Positions 1-9,274 of a stretch of DNA of 64,000 bases are shown here, one piece after another. The translations under genes and the position numbers were made by a program. The notes beneath the pieces were generated by a model. It saw nothing but the letters and a program-made list of their open reading frames with translations. It was not told the origin of the DNA and made no database searches. The stretch is from Paraburkholderia sp. Tr-20389 (GTDB taxonomy: Bacteria; Pseudomonadota; Gammaproteobacteria; Burkholderiales; Burkholderiaceae): the NCBI RefSeq assembly GCF_017104565.1, contig NZ_JAAGPD010000003.1, positions 186,001 to 250,000 on the forward strand, written 5' to 3'. Positions within the stretch are counted from its first letter, which is position 1. Each line of letters starts with the position of its first letter.

Positions 1-1
1 C

Positions 2-3000
2 TCGGTGAAGAGCGGACGCGGAAAAATCGAGTTCGACGAAACGCGGCGGCTTTTCGGGCAGTTCCTGACTGTCGAAGAAGCACTGCGCCAGCAGCGCTCC
101 AGCGACACCCGCAGCGTGACAGCCGTGCTCGTCGGCGTGTTTCTGCTCATCAGCCTGGCGATCAGCGGCGTGATCGCGTGGCGCGGCCGGCGCGATCTGC
201 TGAACCTGTCCGAAGCGTATGACGCCGTGCTCGGGCGTCAGGCCGAGCACACGGAAGTGCTGCAGCAGCAGGTGTGGCTGCGCTCCGGGCAGCGTCTGCT
301 TGCAGAGAAGATGGTCGGCCAGTCGAGTCCGCCTCTCGTCGGCCGGGCGATCCTCGACTTTCTCGCCCAATATCTCGACGTCGTGGTCGCGGCCTTGTAC
401 GTGCGCGATCGTGCAACGAGCAGCCTGAAGCGCATCGCGACCTATGGCTTCAGCGAAGAGAGCGAACAGGCGACGCGCTCGTTTCGCGATGCCGAAAGCC
501 TGGTCGGTCAGGCGGCCGTATCGCGCCGCACGCTCGTCTTGCACGACGTCCCCGACGATTACGTGAAAGTCGTGTCCGGCACCGGCATGAGCCCGCCGCG
601 CAACCTGGTCGTACTGCCGATCGAAAACGACGGCATCGTGAACGGCGTCGTCGAAATGGGCTTCATGCGCAATATCGCGCCGCGCGATCACGAGTTCCTG
701 CAACTGGTCGCCAACAGCATGGGCGACTTCATCGAAGCCGCGCTGTATCGCGAGCGCTTGCAGGACGCGCTCTCCGAAACGCAGCAATTGAATGAAGAGC
801 TTCAGGTGCAGCAGGAAGAGTTGCGCGTGTCGAACGAAGGTCTCGAAGAACGCGGCCGCGCACTCGTCGAATCGCAAGCGCGGCTCGAAGCGCAACAGGC
901 GGAACTCGAGCAGACGAACGTGCAGCTCGAAGATTACGCGAGGCGTCTGGAGCGCCAGAAAGCCGATCTGCTCGGCGCGCAAGGCGAGCTTGCGGCGAAT
1001 GCCGCGCGGCTGGAGCAATCGAGCCGCTACAAGTCCGAGTTCCTTGCGAACATGTCGCACGAACTGCGCACGCCGCTGAACAGTTCATTGATCCTCGCGC
1101 GCCTGCTGCAGGAGAACCGCACAGGCAATCTGACCGACGAGCAGGTGCGCTACGCGGAAACGATTCATGCGTCGAACAGCGATCTGCTCGTGCTGATCAA
1201 CGACATTCTCGATCTGTCGAAAGTGGAAGCCGGGCAGATCACGATCGACAGCGAACTCGTGCCCGTCGAATCGATGCTGCAATCGCTGCGCGAAATGTTC
1301 GAGCCGATGGCGGCTGCGAAGCATTTGCAGTTTTCGGTCGAACGCGCGCCTGGCGTGCCCGACACGTTCTTCACCGACAGTCAGCGCGTGCTGCAGATCC
1401 TGCGCAATCTGCTGTCGAACGCATTGAAGTTCACCGAGCACGGCGAAGTCGCGCTGACGGTCGCGGCCAGCGATGCGAACACGCTGCGCTTCGATGTGCG
1501 CGACACGGGCATCGGCATCGCCGCCGACAAGCTCGAACTGATTTTCGAAGCCTTCCAGCAGGCCGACGGCTCGACGAGCCGCCACTATGGCGGCAGCGGC
1601 CTCGGCCTGTCGATCTCGCGCGAGTTCGCGCGCCTGCTCGGCGGACGCGTGAGCGTGGCGAGCGAGCCCGGCAAGGGCAGCGTGTTCACGCTCTGGCTGC
1701 CGCTGCAAGGCGCGGACGAAGCGCACGCGCACACCACACCGGCGGCTCAGACGCCGCACGCCGCCGCGCCGCTGACGGTGCCCGTCAGCGCGCCGTCGCC
1801 CGTTGCTCAAGCCGTGCCCGCGCCCGTACCGACGGCCGGCGCGCACGCTTCGATTGCCGACGACCGCGACACGCGCCGCCATGAAGCGCGCCTGATTCTC
1901 GCGATCGAAGACGACCTCGTGTTCGCCGAAATCCTGCGCGATCTCACGCATGAACTCGACTTCGATTTCGTCCATGCCACCGACGCCACGACCGGCCTGA
2001 CGCTCGTGCGCGACATGCAGCCGACGGCCGTGCTGCTCGACGTCGGCCTGCCCGACCGCTCGGGGCTGACGGTGCTCGAATGGCTGAAGAACGATCCCGC
2101 CACGCGTCATATCCCGATCCACATCGTCTCGGCGACGGATCATGCCGAGAAAGCGCTTCATCTGGGCGCAGTGGGCTACACGCTGAAGCCGACCGCGCGC
2201 ACCACGCTCGAGGCCGCGATCCGCCGCCTCGAAAGCCGCCTGCAACAGCGCATGAAGCGTGTGCTGGTGATCGAGGACGACGCCGCGATGCGCGAAAGCA
2301 TCCGCGCGCTGCTGCAAAGCGAGACCACGGAGATCGTCGTCGTCGCGACGTTGGCGGGCGCGCTCGAACAACTGTCGTCGACGCTGTTCGACTGCGTCGT
2401 GACCGACCTCGCGCTGCCCGACGGCACCGGCTACGATCTGCTCGAACAGCTGGCCGCCGATGTCACGCATCAGGCGATGCCCGTCATCGTCTACACGGGC
2501 CGCATGCTATCGGGCGATGAAGAGCACCGGCTGCGCCGCTACTCGAAATCGATCATCATCAAGGGAGCGAAGTCGCCCGAACGTCTGCTCGATGAAGTGA
2601 CGCTGTTCCTGCATAGCGTCGAGTCGTCGCTCGCGCCGGAACAGCAGCGCATGCTGCGCACGGTGCGGCAGCGGGACAACCAGTTCGAAGGGCGCACCAT
2701 CCTGCTCGCGGAAGACGACGTGCGCAATATCTTCGCGCTGTCGCATGTGATCGAGCCGCTCGGTGCGACGCTCGAAATCGCGCGCAACGGACGCGAAGCG
2801 CTCGAAGCGCTGAACAGCGGACGCGAGGTGGATCTCGTGCTGATGGACATCATGATGCCGGAGATGGACGGCCTGACGGCGATCTCGCACATTCGCCGCG
2901 ATTCGCGTTTTGCGCATCTGCCCATCATCGCGCTGACGGCGAAAGCCATGGCGCAAGACCGCATGCGCTGCCTCGAAGCAGGCGCCGACGACTACATCTC

Positions 3001-3061
3001 GAAGCCCATCGACGTCGACAAGCTGATCTCGCTGTGCCGCGTGTGGCTGCGGCAGCGCTAG
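2..3061 (+). CDS. Hybrid sensor histidine kinase with GAF and three receiver domains (5' end outside window)
   Basis: The frame is open to the left edge, so the N-terminus, probably a CHASE3-type sensor, is missing. Counting from the GTG at 5, a membrane segment lies near residues 38-60, a GAF domain at about 105-250, and a coiled coil at 255-345. HisKA follows with His352 in ELRTPLN, then HATPase_c with N-box (LLSNALKF), DTGIGI and GGSGLGLSI. Three receivers follow (about 633-750, 753-870, 898-1018). Each keeps its phospho-acceptor Asp (LLDVGLPD, VTDLALPD, LMDIMMPEMDG) and a conserved Lys. It is the first gene of an operon with CheR, CheB and a second kinase. The architecture suits a phosphorelay kinase; the signal is unknown. 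Confidence 0.9.
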   Translation, partial: SVKSGRGKIEFDETRRLFGQFLTVEEALRQQRSSDTRSVTAVLVGVFLLISLAISGVIAWRGRRDLLNLSEAYDAVLGRQAEHTEVLQQQVWLRSGQRLLAEKMVGQSSPPLVGRAILDFLAQYLDVVVAALYVRDRATSSLKRIATYGFSEESEQATRSFRDAESLVGQAAVSRRTLVLHDVPDDYVKVVSGTGMSPPRNLVVLPIENDGIVNGVVEMGFMRNIAPRDHEFLQLVANSMGDFIEAALYRERLQDALSETQQLNEELQVQQEELRVSNEGLEERGRALVESQARLEAQQAELEQTNVQLEDYARRLERQKADLLGAQGELAANAARLEQSSRYKSEFLANMSHELRTPLNSSLILARLLQENRTGNLTDEQVRYAETIHASNSDLLVLINDILDLSKVEAGQITIDSELVPVESMLQSLREMFEPMAAAKHLQFSVERAPGVPDTFFTDSQRVLQILRNLLSNALKFTEHGEVALTVAASDANTLRFDVRDTGIGIAADKLELIFEAFQQADGSTSRHYGGSGLGLSISREFARLLGGRVSVASEPGKGSVFTLWLPLQGADEAHAHTTPAAQTPHAAAPLTVPVSAPSPVAQAVPAPVPTAGAHASIADDRDTRRHEARLILAIEDDLVFAEILRDLTHELDFDFVHATDATTGLTLVRDMQPTAVLLDVGLPDRSGLTVLEWLKNDPATRHIPIHIVSATDHAEKALHLGAVGYTLKPTARTTLEAAIRRLESRLQQRMKRVLVIEDDAAMRESIRALLQSETTEIVVVATLAGALEQLSSTLFDCVVTDLALPDGTGYDLLEQLAADVTHQAMPVIVYTGRMLSGDEEHRLRRYSKSIIIKGAKSPERLLDEVTLFLHSVESSLAPEQQRMLRTVRQRDNQFEGRTILLAEDDVRNIFALSHVIEPLGATLEIARNGREALEALNSGREVDLVLMDIMMPEMDGLTAISHIRRDSRFAHLPIIALTAKAMAQDRMRCLEAGADDYISKPIDVDKLISLCRVWLRQR

Positions 3062-3080
3062 CCGCGAGGAACCGCCCGTC

Positions 3081-3929
3081 ATGAGCCGTTTCACGTACGA
3101 CGATTCGCCGCAACGCCTGCACGATTTCGACATCGAGCTGAAGCTGCTGCTGGAAGCGATCTATCTGAAGTACCAGCACGACTTCCGGCATTACTCGATG
3201 TCGTCGTTGAGGCGGCGTCTCGCGCAGGCGCTCGAAGAATTCGGCGTCACGACGCTGTCGCAACTGCAGGACAGGATCATGCGCAGCGAAGCGGACTTCG
3301 TGCGGTTGTTCCACTACCTGACGGTGCAGGTCAGCGACATGTTCCGCGACCCGGCCTACTTTCTCGCGCTGCGCAACCACGTGCTGCCCGTGCTGCAAAC
3401 CTATCCGTCGATCAAGGTGTGGGTGGCCGGCTGCAGCACGGGCGAAGAACTGTGGTCGCTGAAAATCCTGTTCGACGAGGCGGGCCTCACCGAGCGCACG
3501 CTGTTCTACGCGACCGACATCAATCCCGACGCGCTTGCGCGCGCCGAAGCGGGCATCTACGCGCTCGACAGGATCGCGGGCTTCACGCGCAACTATCTGG
3601 CCGCGGGCGGCACGCGTTCGCTCGCGGACTACTATCACGCGGCCTATAGCGGCGCGCGCTTTGCGGGCTCGCTGAAAGAGCGCGTGGTGTTCGCGGATCA
3701 CAGCCTCTCGACGGACGAAGTGTTTCTCGAAGCGCATCTCGTGTCGTGCCGCAATGTGCTGATCTATTTCGATCGAGGCTTGCAGGACCGCGCACTGGGG
3801 CTGTTCAGGGACACCCTCGTAAGGCGTGGTTTCCTCGGCCTCGGCAGTAAGGAGAGCCTGCGTTTTTCGACGCAGTACGATGCCTTCGAAGAATTTCGCG
3901 AGCGCGAGCGCATCTATCAGAAACGCTAG
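3081..3929 (+). CDS. cheR: CheR-type protein-glutamate O-methyltransferase
   Basis: The 282-residue protein has the full CheR layout. A helical N-terminal domain (residues 1-75) precedes the SAM-binding domain with VAGCSTGEELWSL (motif I) and the C-terminal LVSCRNVLIYF motif. CheR methylates receptor glutamates with S-adenosylmethionine. It starts 19 bp after the hybrid kinase and 38 bp before cheB, so one transcript is likely. No receptor (MCP), CheA or CheW gene is visible nearby. The substrate may therefore be a receptor encoded elsewhere, or the pair may tune the adjacent kinases, as in other kinase-CheR-CheB operons. It has no TPR tail and no fused kinase. Confidence 0.9.
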   Translation: MSRFTYDDSPQRLHDFDIELKLLLEAIYLKYQHDFRHYSMSSLRRRLAQALEEFGVTTLSQLQDRIMRSEADFVRLFHYLTVQVSDMFRDPAYFLALRNHVLPVLQTYPSIKVWVAGCSTGEELWSLKILFDEAGLTERTLFYATDINPDALARAEAGIYALDRIAGFTRNYLAAGGTRSLADYYHAAYSGARFAGSLKERVVFADHSLSTDEVFLEAHLVSCRNVLIYFDRGLQDRALGLFRDTLVRRGFLGLGSKESLRFSTQYDAFEEFRERERIYQKR

Positions 3930-3967
3930 ACTGCACGACTTCAACATCGAACGACCGATCGACGCGT

Positions 3968-4603
3968 ATGAACACACCTCGCCCACCTTCTCCACCGGAC
4001 GCTGTCGCGCCGATGGGAACGCGCGCGTTCGAGGCTATTGCGATCGGCGCGTCGGCGGGCGGACTCGATGTGTTGAACGTGCTGCTGCCCGCGCTGCCTG
4101 AAACGTTCGGGATCGCCGTGCTGATCGTGACGCACGTCCCGCCCGATGCGCCCAGCTGCCTCGCCGAAACACTCGGCTATCGCTGCGCGCTCCCCGTCGC
4201 CGAGCCGGATGCGGGCGAACCCGTCTTGCCCGGACGCGTGCATGTGGCGCCGCCCGGCTATCACATGCTGATCGACGACGACCGTACGGTTGCGCTGTCG
4301 ATCGACGCGACGGTGCGTTATTCGCGGCCGTCCATCGACGTGCTGTTCGAATCCGCCGCGCACGTCTACCGCGAGCGGCTGCTCGGCATTTTGCTGTCGG
4401 GCGCGAACGACGACGGCGCGCACGGACTCGAAGTGATCCGCGCGATGGGCGGCCTCGCGTGGGTGCAGGACCCGCAAACGGCCGTCTCGTCGACGATGCC
4501 GCACGCGGCCATCGCGCTCGGCGCCGCCGACGAAGTGCTTTCTCCAACCCAGATGGCCCGGCGGCTCGCCGGTTTGCCGCCTCACACTAGAACGATGACA
4601 TGA
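3968..4603 (+). CDS. cheB: CheB-type methylesterase, effector domain only
   Basis: The 211-residue protein is only the CheB catalytic domain; the usual N-terminal receiver is absent. The serine-hydrolase signatures are present: IGASAGG near residue 22 (nucleophile Ser), the VTHVPP histidine, and LSGANDDGAHGL with the catalytic Asp. It would remove methyl groups added by the upstream CheR. The stop codon overlaps the start of the next kinase gene (ATGA at 4600-4603), which indicates translational coupling. Without its own receiver, activity may be constitutive or controlled by interaction with the neighbouring kinase or its receiver. Confidence 0.88.
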   Translation: MNTPRPPSPPDAVAPMGTRAFEAIAIGASAGGLDVLNVLLPALPETFGIAVLIVTHVPPDAPSCLAETLGYRCALPVAEPDAGEPVLPGRVHVAPPGYHMLIDDDRTVALSIDATVRYSRPSIDVLFESAAHVYRERLLGILLSGANDDGAHGLEVIRAMGGLAWVQDPQTAVSSTMPHAAIALGAADEVLSPTQMARRLAGLPPHTRTMT

Positions 4604-5712
4604 GGAATTCACCCGTCAACATTCTGATCGTCGACGATATCGCGCATAACATCACGGCGCTCGAAGCGCTGCTGGCGCGGCCCGGCGTCGAACTGCTGGT
4701 CGCCAACTCTGGGACGGCCGCGCTCGACCTGCTGCTCAAGCATGAAGCCGCGCTCGCGATACTCGACGTCAACATGCCCGGCATGAACGGCTTCGAACTC
4801 GCGTCGCTGATGCGCGGCAGCCCGCGCACATCGCACGTGCCCATCATCTTCCTGACGGCCACGACGGAAGACACGTCGCGCACGTTTCGCGGCTACGAAG
4901 CGGGCGCGGTCGACTTTCTGCACAAGCCGTTCGACCCGCGCATTTTGCAGTCGAAGGTCGACGTGTTCGTGCAACTGGAACAGCACAAGCGGCAACTCGC
5001 CGATCAGCTGCTGACCACGCGGCAGTTGCTGGAAGCGAACGAAATGCTGATGGCCGTGCTCGGCCACGATCTGCGCACGCCGCTGGGAACGGTGCTCGCG
5101 TCGGCGGAATATCTCGTGCGCAACGCGCCCGACGAGCAATCCGCAATCGTCGCGGGACGCGTCAGGAACAGTTCGCTGCGTATGTCGCGAATGGTGCATC
5201 AGCTGCTCAATCTCGCGCGGCTGCAAGGCGGCCGCATGCAGTTGCAGCCGCGCGCGAGCGAACTCGCGACGCTGTGCCGCGGCGTGATCGAAGAGTTCGC
5301 GACGCACGAGCGCGCCGGCCAGATCGAGTTCACGTCGCGCGGCAACACGACGGGCAACTGGGACACCGATCTGCTGTGGCAGGCCATTTCGAATCTCATC
5401 AGCAACGCGCTGCATCACGGCGAGCGCGACAGCCCGATCGCCGTCGACGTCAACGCCGATGACTCGAACCGGCTCAGATTGACCGTCGGCAATCGCGGTG
5501 CGATTCCGGCGGCGATGCTGCCGCATCTGTTCGAACCGTTCGGATCCAGCAACGCGGGCGAACGGTCGCGCGAAGGGCTCGGGCTCGGGCTGCACATCGT
5601 GCAGAAGATCGTGCACATGCACGGCGGCAAGGTGACGGTGGCGTCGGACGAGATCGTCGGCACGGTGTTCACCGTCGAGTTGCCGCGCACGGCGCAAAGC
5701 TGGGTGAGCTGA
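4600..5712 (+). CDS. Receiver-histidine kinase hybrid (REC-HisKA-HATPase)
   Basis: The 370-residue soluble protein has an N-terminal receiver (residues 1-120; acidic VDD pocket, phospho-acceptor in ILDVNMPGMNG, conserved Lys in HKPFDP). A short coiled linker leads to HisKA with His156 in GHDLRTPLG, then HATPase_c with an N-box (AISNLISNALHHG) and the GLGLGLHI glycine motif. No membrane segment is seen. The start overlaps the cheB stop by 4 bp. It closes the operon and probably takes phosphoryl groups from, or competes with, the first hybrid kinase. The gap after it (5713-5903) shows no clear terminator. Confidence 0.9.
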   Translation: MRNSPVNILIVDDIAHNITALEALLARPGVELLVANSGTAALDLLLKHEAALAILDVNMPGMNGFELASLMRGSPRTSHVPIIFLTATTEDTSRTFRGYEAGAVDFLHKPFDPRILQSKVDVFVQLEQHKRQLADQLLTTRQLLEANEMLMAVLGHDLRTPLGTVLASAEYLVRNAPDEQSAIVAGRVRNSSLRMSRMVHQLLNLARLQGGRMQLQPRASELATLCRGVIEEFATHERAGQIEFTSRGNTTGNWDTDLLWQAISNLISNALHHGERDSPIAVDVNADDSNRLRLTVGNRGAIPAAMLPHLFEPFGSSNAGERSREGLGLGLHIVQKIVHMHGGKVTVASDEIVGTVFTVELPRTAQSWVS

Positions 5713-5903
5713 CGCCGAGCCGCTGAAATAGTTCGTAAGAGATGCGGCAGCGGCGTGTGCGCCTTGCGTGGCATGGGCGCGCGTCCGCGCCCCGTTTCGC
5801 GCGCCGCTCCGCCACGCGACGGCGTCTATCGACGTAATAACGGCTTGCCATCAAACCGCACTACAATGCTTGCCGTCCGATTCCGTTTGTCCGCATCTTC
5901 ATC

Positions 5904-6734
5904 ATGTTCAGCCCCTCCCGTGCCGCTCTCGCGTTGACCCTGCCCGTGCTTGTCGCGCTTGGCGCGTGCTCGACGCCGCCGAAAGCGAAGCTGCAGGAAA
6001 ACTTCTTCAGCAGCGGCGCGAGTCCGTACACGCGCACGTTCCAGGTGACGAGCACGGAAGCCTGTGAAGGCGCACGCCGCGCACTGCTGAGCCAGGGCTA
6101 CATGACGACGCTGGTGCGCCCCGATACCGTCGACGCCAGCAAGAATTTCCAGCCCGCCAGCGACTCGCATTTCACCGTCGAATTCCATATCGTCTGCACA
6201 GCAGGCGACGACGCGACCAATAGCAGCATCGTCTATGCGAACGCGGTGCAGAGCGGCTACGCGCTCAAGAAAAGCGATACGTCGGCGAGCGTCGGACTGA
6301 GCGTGCTCGGCTCGCTGTCGCTGCCGATCCGCCAGAACAGCGACGCGATGGTGAAGATCTCCAGCGAAACCATCCAGTCGGGCAAGTTCTACGACGGCTT
6401 CTTCACGCTGATCGGCCATTATCTGGAGAGTGTCGTGCGCAGCACGCCCGTGCCCGGCAATACCGTCGAGGCGACGCAACTGCCGGCACCCGCCCCCGCG
6501 CCTGCGCTGGTCGTCACGCCGATGCCAGCGGCGCCGGGCGGCCATGTGGCGCCCGTCATCATGCCGGCGCCTTCGGCCCAGCCGGCCACGCCCGCGGCTT
6601 CCGCTTCGGCAACGCCTGTGGCTTCGGCAACGCCCGCGCAAGAATCGGCCGCGCCCGACCCGGCCGCCCTGCTCGACGGCACGCCCGCGATTGCCGCGTC
6701 GCCTGCTTCGACTGCCGCCGCCGTGTCGCAGTGA
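5904..6734 (+). CDS. DUF2242-like lipoprotein with Ala/Pro-rich tail
   Basis: A lipoprotein signal peptide (residues 1-22) ends in the lipobox LGAC, so the mature protein should be lipid-anchored at Cys22, facing the periplasm. Residues 25-175 form a folded domain that resembles the DUF2242 family of beta-proteobacteria, whose function is unknown to me. From about residue 180 to the end the protein is low-complexity Ala/Pro/Thr, a likely disordered tail. Total length is 276 residues. A strong terminator follows. The gene seems to be transcribed alone. Confidence 0.75.
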   Translation: MFSPSRAALALTLPVLVALGACSTPPKAKLQENFFSSGASPYTRTFQVTSTEACEGARRALLSQGYMTTLVRPDTVDASKNFQPASDSHFTVEFHIVCTAGDDATNSSIVYANAVQSGYALKKSDTSASVGLSVLGSLSLPIRQNSDAMVKISSETIQSGKFYDGFFTLIGHYLESVVRSTPVPGNTVEATQLPAPAPAPALVVTPMPAAPGGHVAPVIMPAPSAQPATPAASASATPVASATPAQESAAPDPAALLDGTPAIAASPASTAAAVSQ

Positions 6735-6780
6735 CATCGCGCGCGGATAGAACGCGCGAAACAGTCCATTCGAATTGATA

Positions 6781-6812
6781 ATCGCCGCCCTCATGCGGCG
6801 ATTTTTATTTTC
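6781..6812 (+). terminator. Rho-independent terminator after the DUF2242 gene
   Basis: ATCGCCGC pairs with GCGGCGAT around a short loop and is followed by a T-rich run (TTTTTATTTT). It lies 46 bp after the stop codon. The rest of the 354-bp gap before motA (6813-7088) is notably AT-rich around 6860-6950, as expected for a promoter region. I could not fit a convincing sigma-28 (FliA) promoter there. Confidence 0.8.
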
Positions 6813-7088
6813 ACGCCGCACTCAAGATTGCAGGTATTTTGCCGACCGCGAGCGATTATCTGTTTTAAATCGTCAGTCGGTAAAAACGACGCCAGTAAAA
6901 ACGCCCGAAGTATCGATATAAATCGAATCGTAAAAATATTTTCCTGATTGGGCTTTGCCCGCACTTCAGCACGGCGCTTCTCCAGCCGTTACCACCTTCA
7001 CGGAATTAACAAAACGGTACGCCATTCGTGCAGTAAAACCTGCCGGTTCATCGGCGTGCCGCAAGTGCTCTAAATTGGAGAGGGGTCC

Positions 7089-7958
7089 ATGTTTGTCGCT
7101 ATTGGTTGGGTGCTGGTTCTCGGCTCGGTGATCGGGAGCTTCGTGGGAGTGGGCGGCCATTTGCCCGCACTGGTGCAGCCGTTCGAACTGCTGTGCATTT
7201 TCGGCGCGGCGATCGGCGCGTTCGTCGTCAGCAATCCCGTTTCGGTGCTGAAGAAAACCATCAAGGCTTTGCCTGGATGCTTCAAAGGCGGCGCCTATTC
7301 GAAAGAGATTTATCTGGAACTGATTGCGCTGCTTTATGAGCTGCTTCAAAAAGCGCGCAAGGAAGGCATGATGGCGCTCGAAGCCGATGTCAATGCGCCG
7401 GAAGAAAGTGTGCTGTTCCAGAAATATTCGCACGTTTTGAAAGATCATCATCTGCTCGATTTCATCGTCGATTATCTGCGGATGATGTCGACGGGCAACG
7501 TCAACGTGCTCGAAATGCAGGACCTGATGGACGAAGAACTGGAGACGCACCACTCCGAATCGTCCGTGCCTGCGAACGCGATCCAGAAGATGGCTGACGG
7601 CCTGCCCGCATTCGGCATCGTCGCGGCCGTGATGGGCGTCGTCCACACGATGGGCTCGGTCGGCGCGCCGCCTGCCGTGCTCGGCGAGATGATCGCGGGC
7701 GCGCTGGTCGGCACGTTCCTCGGCATTCTGCTGGCGTATGGTTTCATCGGCCCCGTCGCCGATCTGCTGAATGCGAAGGGCCGCGCGGAAGCCAAGCCGT
7801 TTCAATGCGTGAAGGCCGTGCTGCTTGCGTCGCTGTCCGGCTACGCGCCGCCCGTCGCCGTCGAATTCGGCCGCAAGGTGCTGTTCACGGCAGACCGTCC
7901 GAGCTTCCAGGAGCTCGACGACGCCGTGCGCGCGACCAAGATGCCGAAGTCGGCCTGA
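7089..7958 (+). CDS. motA: Flagellar motor stator protein MotA
   Basis: The 289-residue protein aligns by eye with MotA along its whole length. It has two N-terminal membrane helices (residues 1-50), a cytoplasmic loop with the PESVLF...LDFIVDYLR and EELETHHSE blocks, and two C-terminal helices containing LPAFGIVAAVMGVVH and GTFLGILLAYGF. It forms the proton channel with MotB and pushes on FliG. It is 23 bp upstream of motB, so the two form an operon. No flhDC, che or fli genes flank the pair, which is unusual for a stator locus. Confidence 0.95.
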   Translation: MFVAIGWVLVLGSVIGSFVGVGGHLPALVQPFELLCIFGAAIGAFVVSNPVSVLKKTIKALPGCFKGGAYSKEIYLELIALLYELLQKARKEGMMALEADVNAPEESVLFQKYSHVLKDHHLLDFIVDYLRMMSTGNVNVLEMQDLMDEELETHHSESSVPANAIQKMADGLPAFGIVAAVMGVVHTMGSVGAPPAVLGEMIAGALVGTFLGILLAYGFIGPVADLLNAKGRAEAKPFQCVKAVLLASLSGYAPPVAVEFGRKVLFTADRPSFQELDDAVRATKMPKSA

Positions 7959-7981
7959 TCCTAGCCAAGAGGGAGAACGGC

Positions 7982-8965
7982 ATGGCCGAAAGACGACCCC
8001 GCGGCGAAGAGGCGAGCGAGAAAGCCGCGCCCGTGATCGTGCGCCGCTCGAAGAAGGGCGATGGACACGGCGGGCATCACGGCGGCGCATGGAAGATCGC
8101 CTATGCGGACTTCGTGACCGCGATGATGGCGTTCTTCCTGCTGATGTGGCTGCTCGGCTCGACGTCGAAGTACGACAAGCAGGGCATCGAGGATTATTTC
8201 AACACGCCGCTGTCGAGCCTGCTCGGCGGCAACGAGGGCACGGCGGCCTCGCGTCCGAACGTGATCCAGGGCGGCGGCCGCGACATCTCCGACACGCGTC
8301 CGGGCGACGGCAAGAAGATGCAGCAGGAGCCCGCGAAGCCGACGCTCACGCAGGCGACCACCGTTCCCAACGACGCCGCGCGCCTGGAGCAGTTGAAGGC
8401 AAAACTCTCGGCGCTGATCGAGGAAACGCCCGCGCTGAAGGCGTTCAAGGATCAAATCCGCATCTCGATCACGAACGAGGGCTTGCGCATCGAAATCGTC
8501 GATACGCTGAAGCGCCCGATGTTCGCGACGGGCAGCGCGAAACTGCAGACCTACGCGGTCGGAATTCTCACGCAGATCGGCGCGGCGCTGAACGACGTCG
8601 ACAACCGCATTTCGATTGCGGGCCACACGGACGCCGTCACCTACGCGAACGGTCCGGCCGGCTATTCGAACTGGGAGCTGTCGTCGGAACGCGCGAACGC
8701 GGCGCGGCGCGCGCTCGTCGCGGGCGGCATGCGCGAAGACAAGCTGCTGCAGGTGCGCGGTCTCGCGGACGTGCTGCCGCTCAATGCAAACGTCGCCGAC
8801 GAACCGACCAACCGGCGCATCAGCGTGCTCGTGCTGAACAAGGCCGCCGAGCAGGCGTTCTTCCGCGACGGCGGCCGCACGTCGATCGACGAAGCGCTGC
8901 CCGCCAGCGAAGCGATCCCCGGCGTGGTGTCGAAATTGAAGGTAAGCACGCGCAGCGCGTATTGA
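7982..8965 (+). CDS. motB: Flagellar motor stator protein MotB
   Basis: The 327-residue protein starts at the ATG at 7982 after a GAGGGAGA ribosome site. It has a charged, His/Gly-rich N-terminus and one membrane helix, AYADFVTAMMAFFLLMWLLG, holding the conserved proton-binding Asp. A plug/linker region leads to a C-terminal OmpA-like peptidoglycan-binding domain (about residues 160-290), with motifs such as IAGHTDA and NRRISV. It anchors the stator to peptidoglycan and couples proton flow to MotA. A terminator follows directly. Confidence 0.95.
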   Translation: MAERRPRGEEASEKAAPVIVRRSKKGDGHGGHHGGAWKIAYADFVTAMMAFFLLMWLLGSTSKYDKQGIEDYFNTPLSSLLGGNEGTAASRPNVIQGGGRDISDTRPGDGKKMQQEPAKPTLTQATTVPNDAARLEQLKAKLSALIEETPALKAFKDQIRISITNEGLRIEIVDTLKRPMFATGSAKLQTYAVGILTQIGAALNDVDNRISIAGHTDAVTYANGPAGYSNWELSSERANAARRALVAGGMREDKLLQVRGLADVLPLNANVADEPTNRRISVLVLNKAAEQAFFRDGGRTSIDEALPASEAIPGVVSKLKVSTRSAY

Positions 8966-8983
8966 TGCGTTGTCGGGTGTTCG

Positions 8984-9019
8984 GCCGCATGCTTCGTAGG
9001 AGGCATGCGGCTTTTTTTG
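8984..9019 (+). terminator. Terminator after motB
   Basis: GCCGCATGC pairs with GCATGCGGC and is followed by seven T residues. It lies about 20 bp beyond the motB stop. The remaining gap to 9274 (about 255 bp) holds no gene I can support. Confidence 0.85.
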
Positions 9020-9274
9020 TTTCCGGCGCGCGTACGGATTGCACTGCGTTTCGCAACGATCGTGCGCATCGTTTCGCGCGTCGACACGTTCGCGTCATTC
9101 GGCCCCGCGACCGCGCGCCGGAATGCCTTTGCTCGCAAACAAATTGGGTAGCGCACTTCACAACCGCAATACGTTTCTGATATTGGTGGAGGAAGCGTAG
9201 CAGTTGCGCTTGCGCGAGATCACGCGTGCAAACGTGCATTTCCCCTTCCAATGCTTCACAGACGGAGAACGACA

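Noticed and set aside
6860-7088. Sigma-28 (FliA) promoter upstream of motA
   Set aside because: TAAA boxes occur, but none has a GCCGATAA-like element at the right distance.
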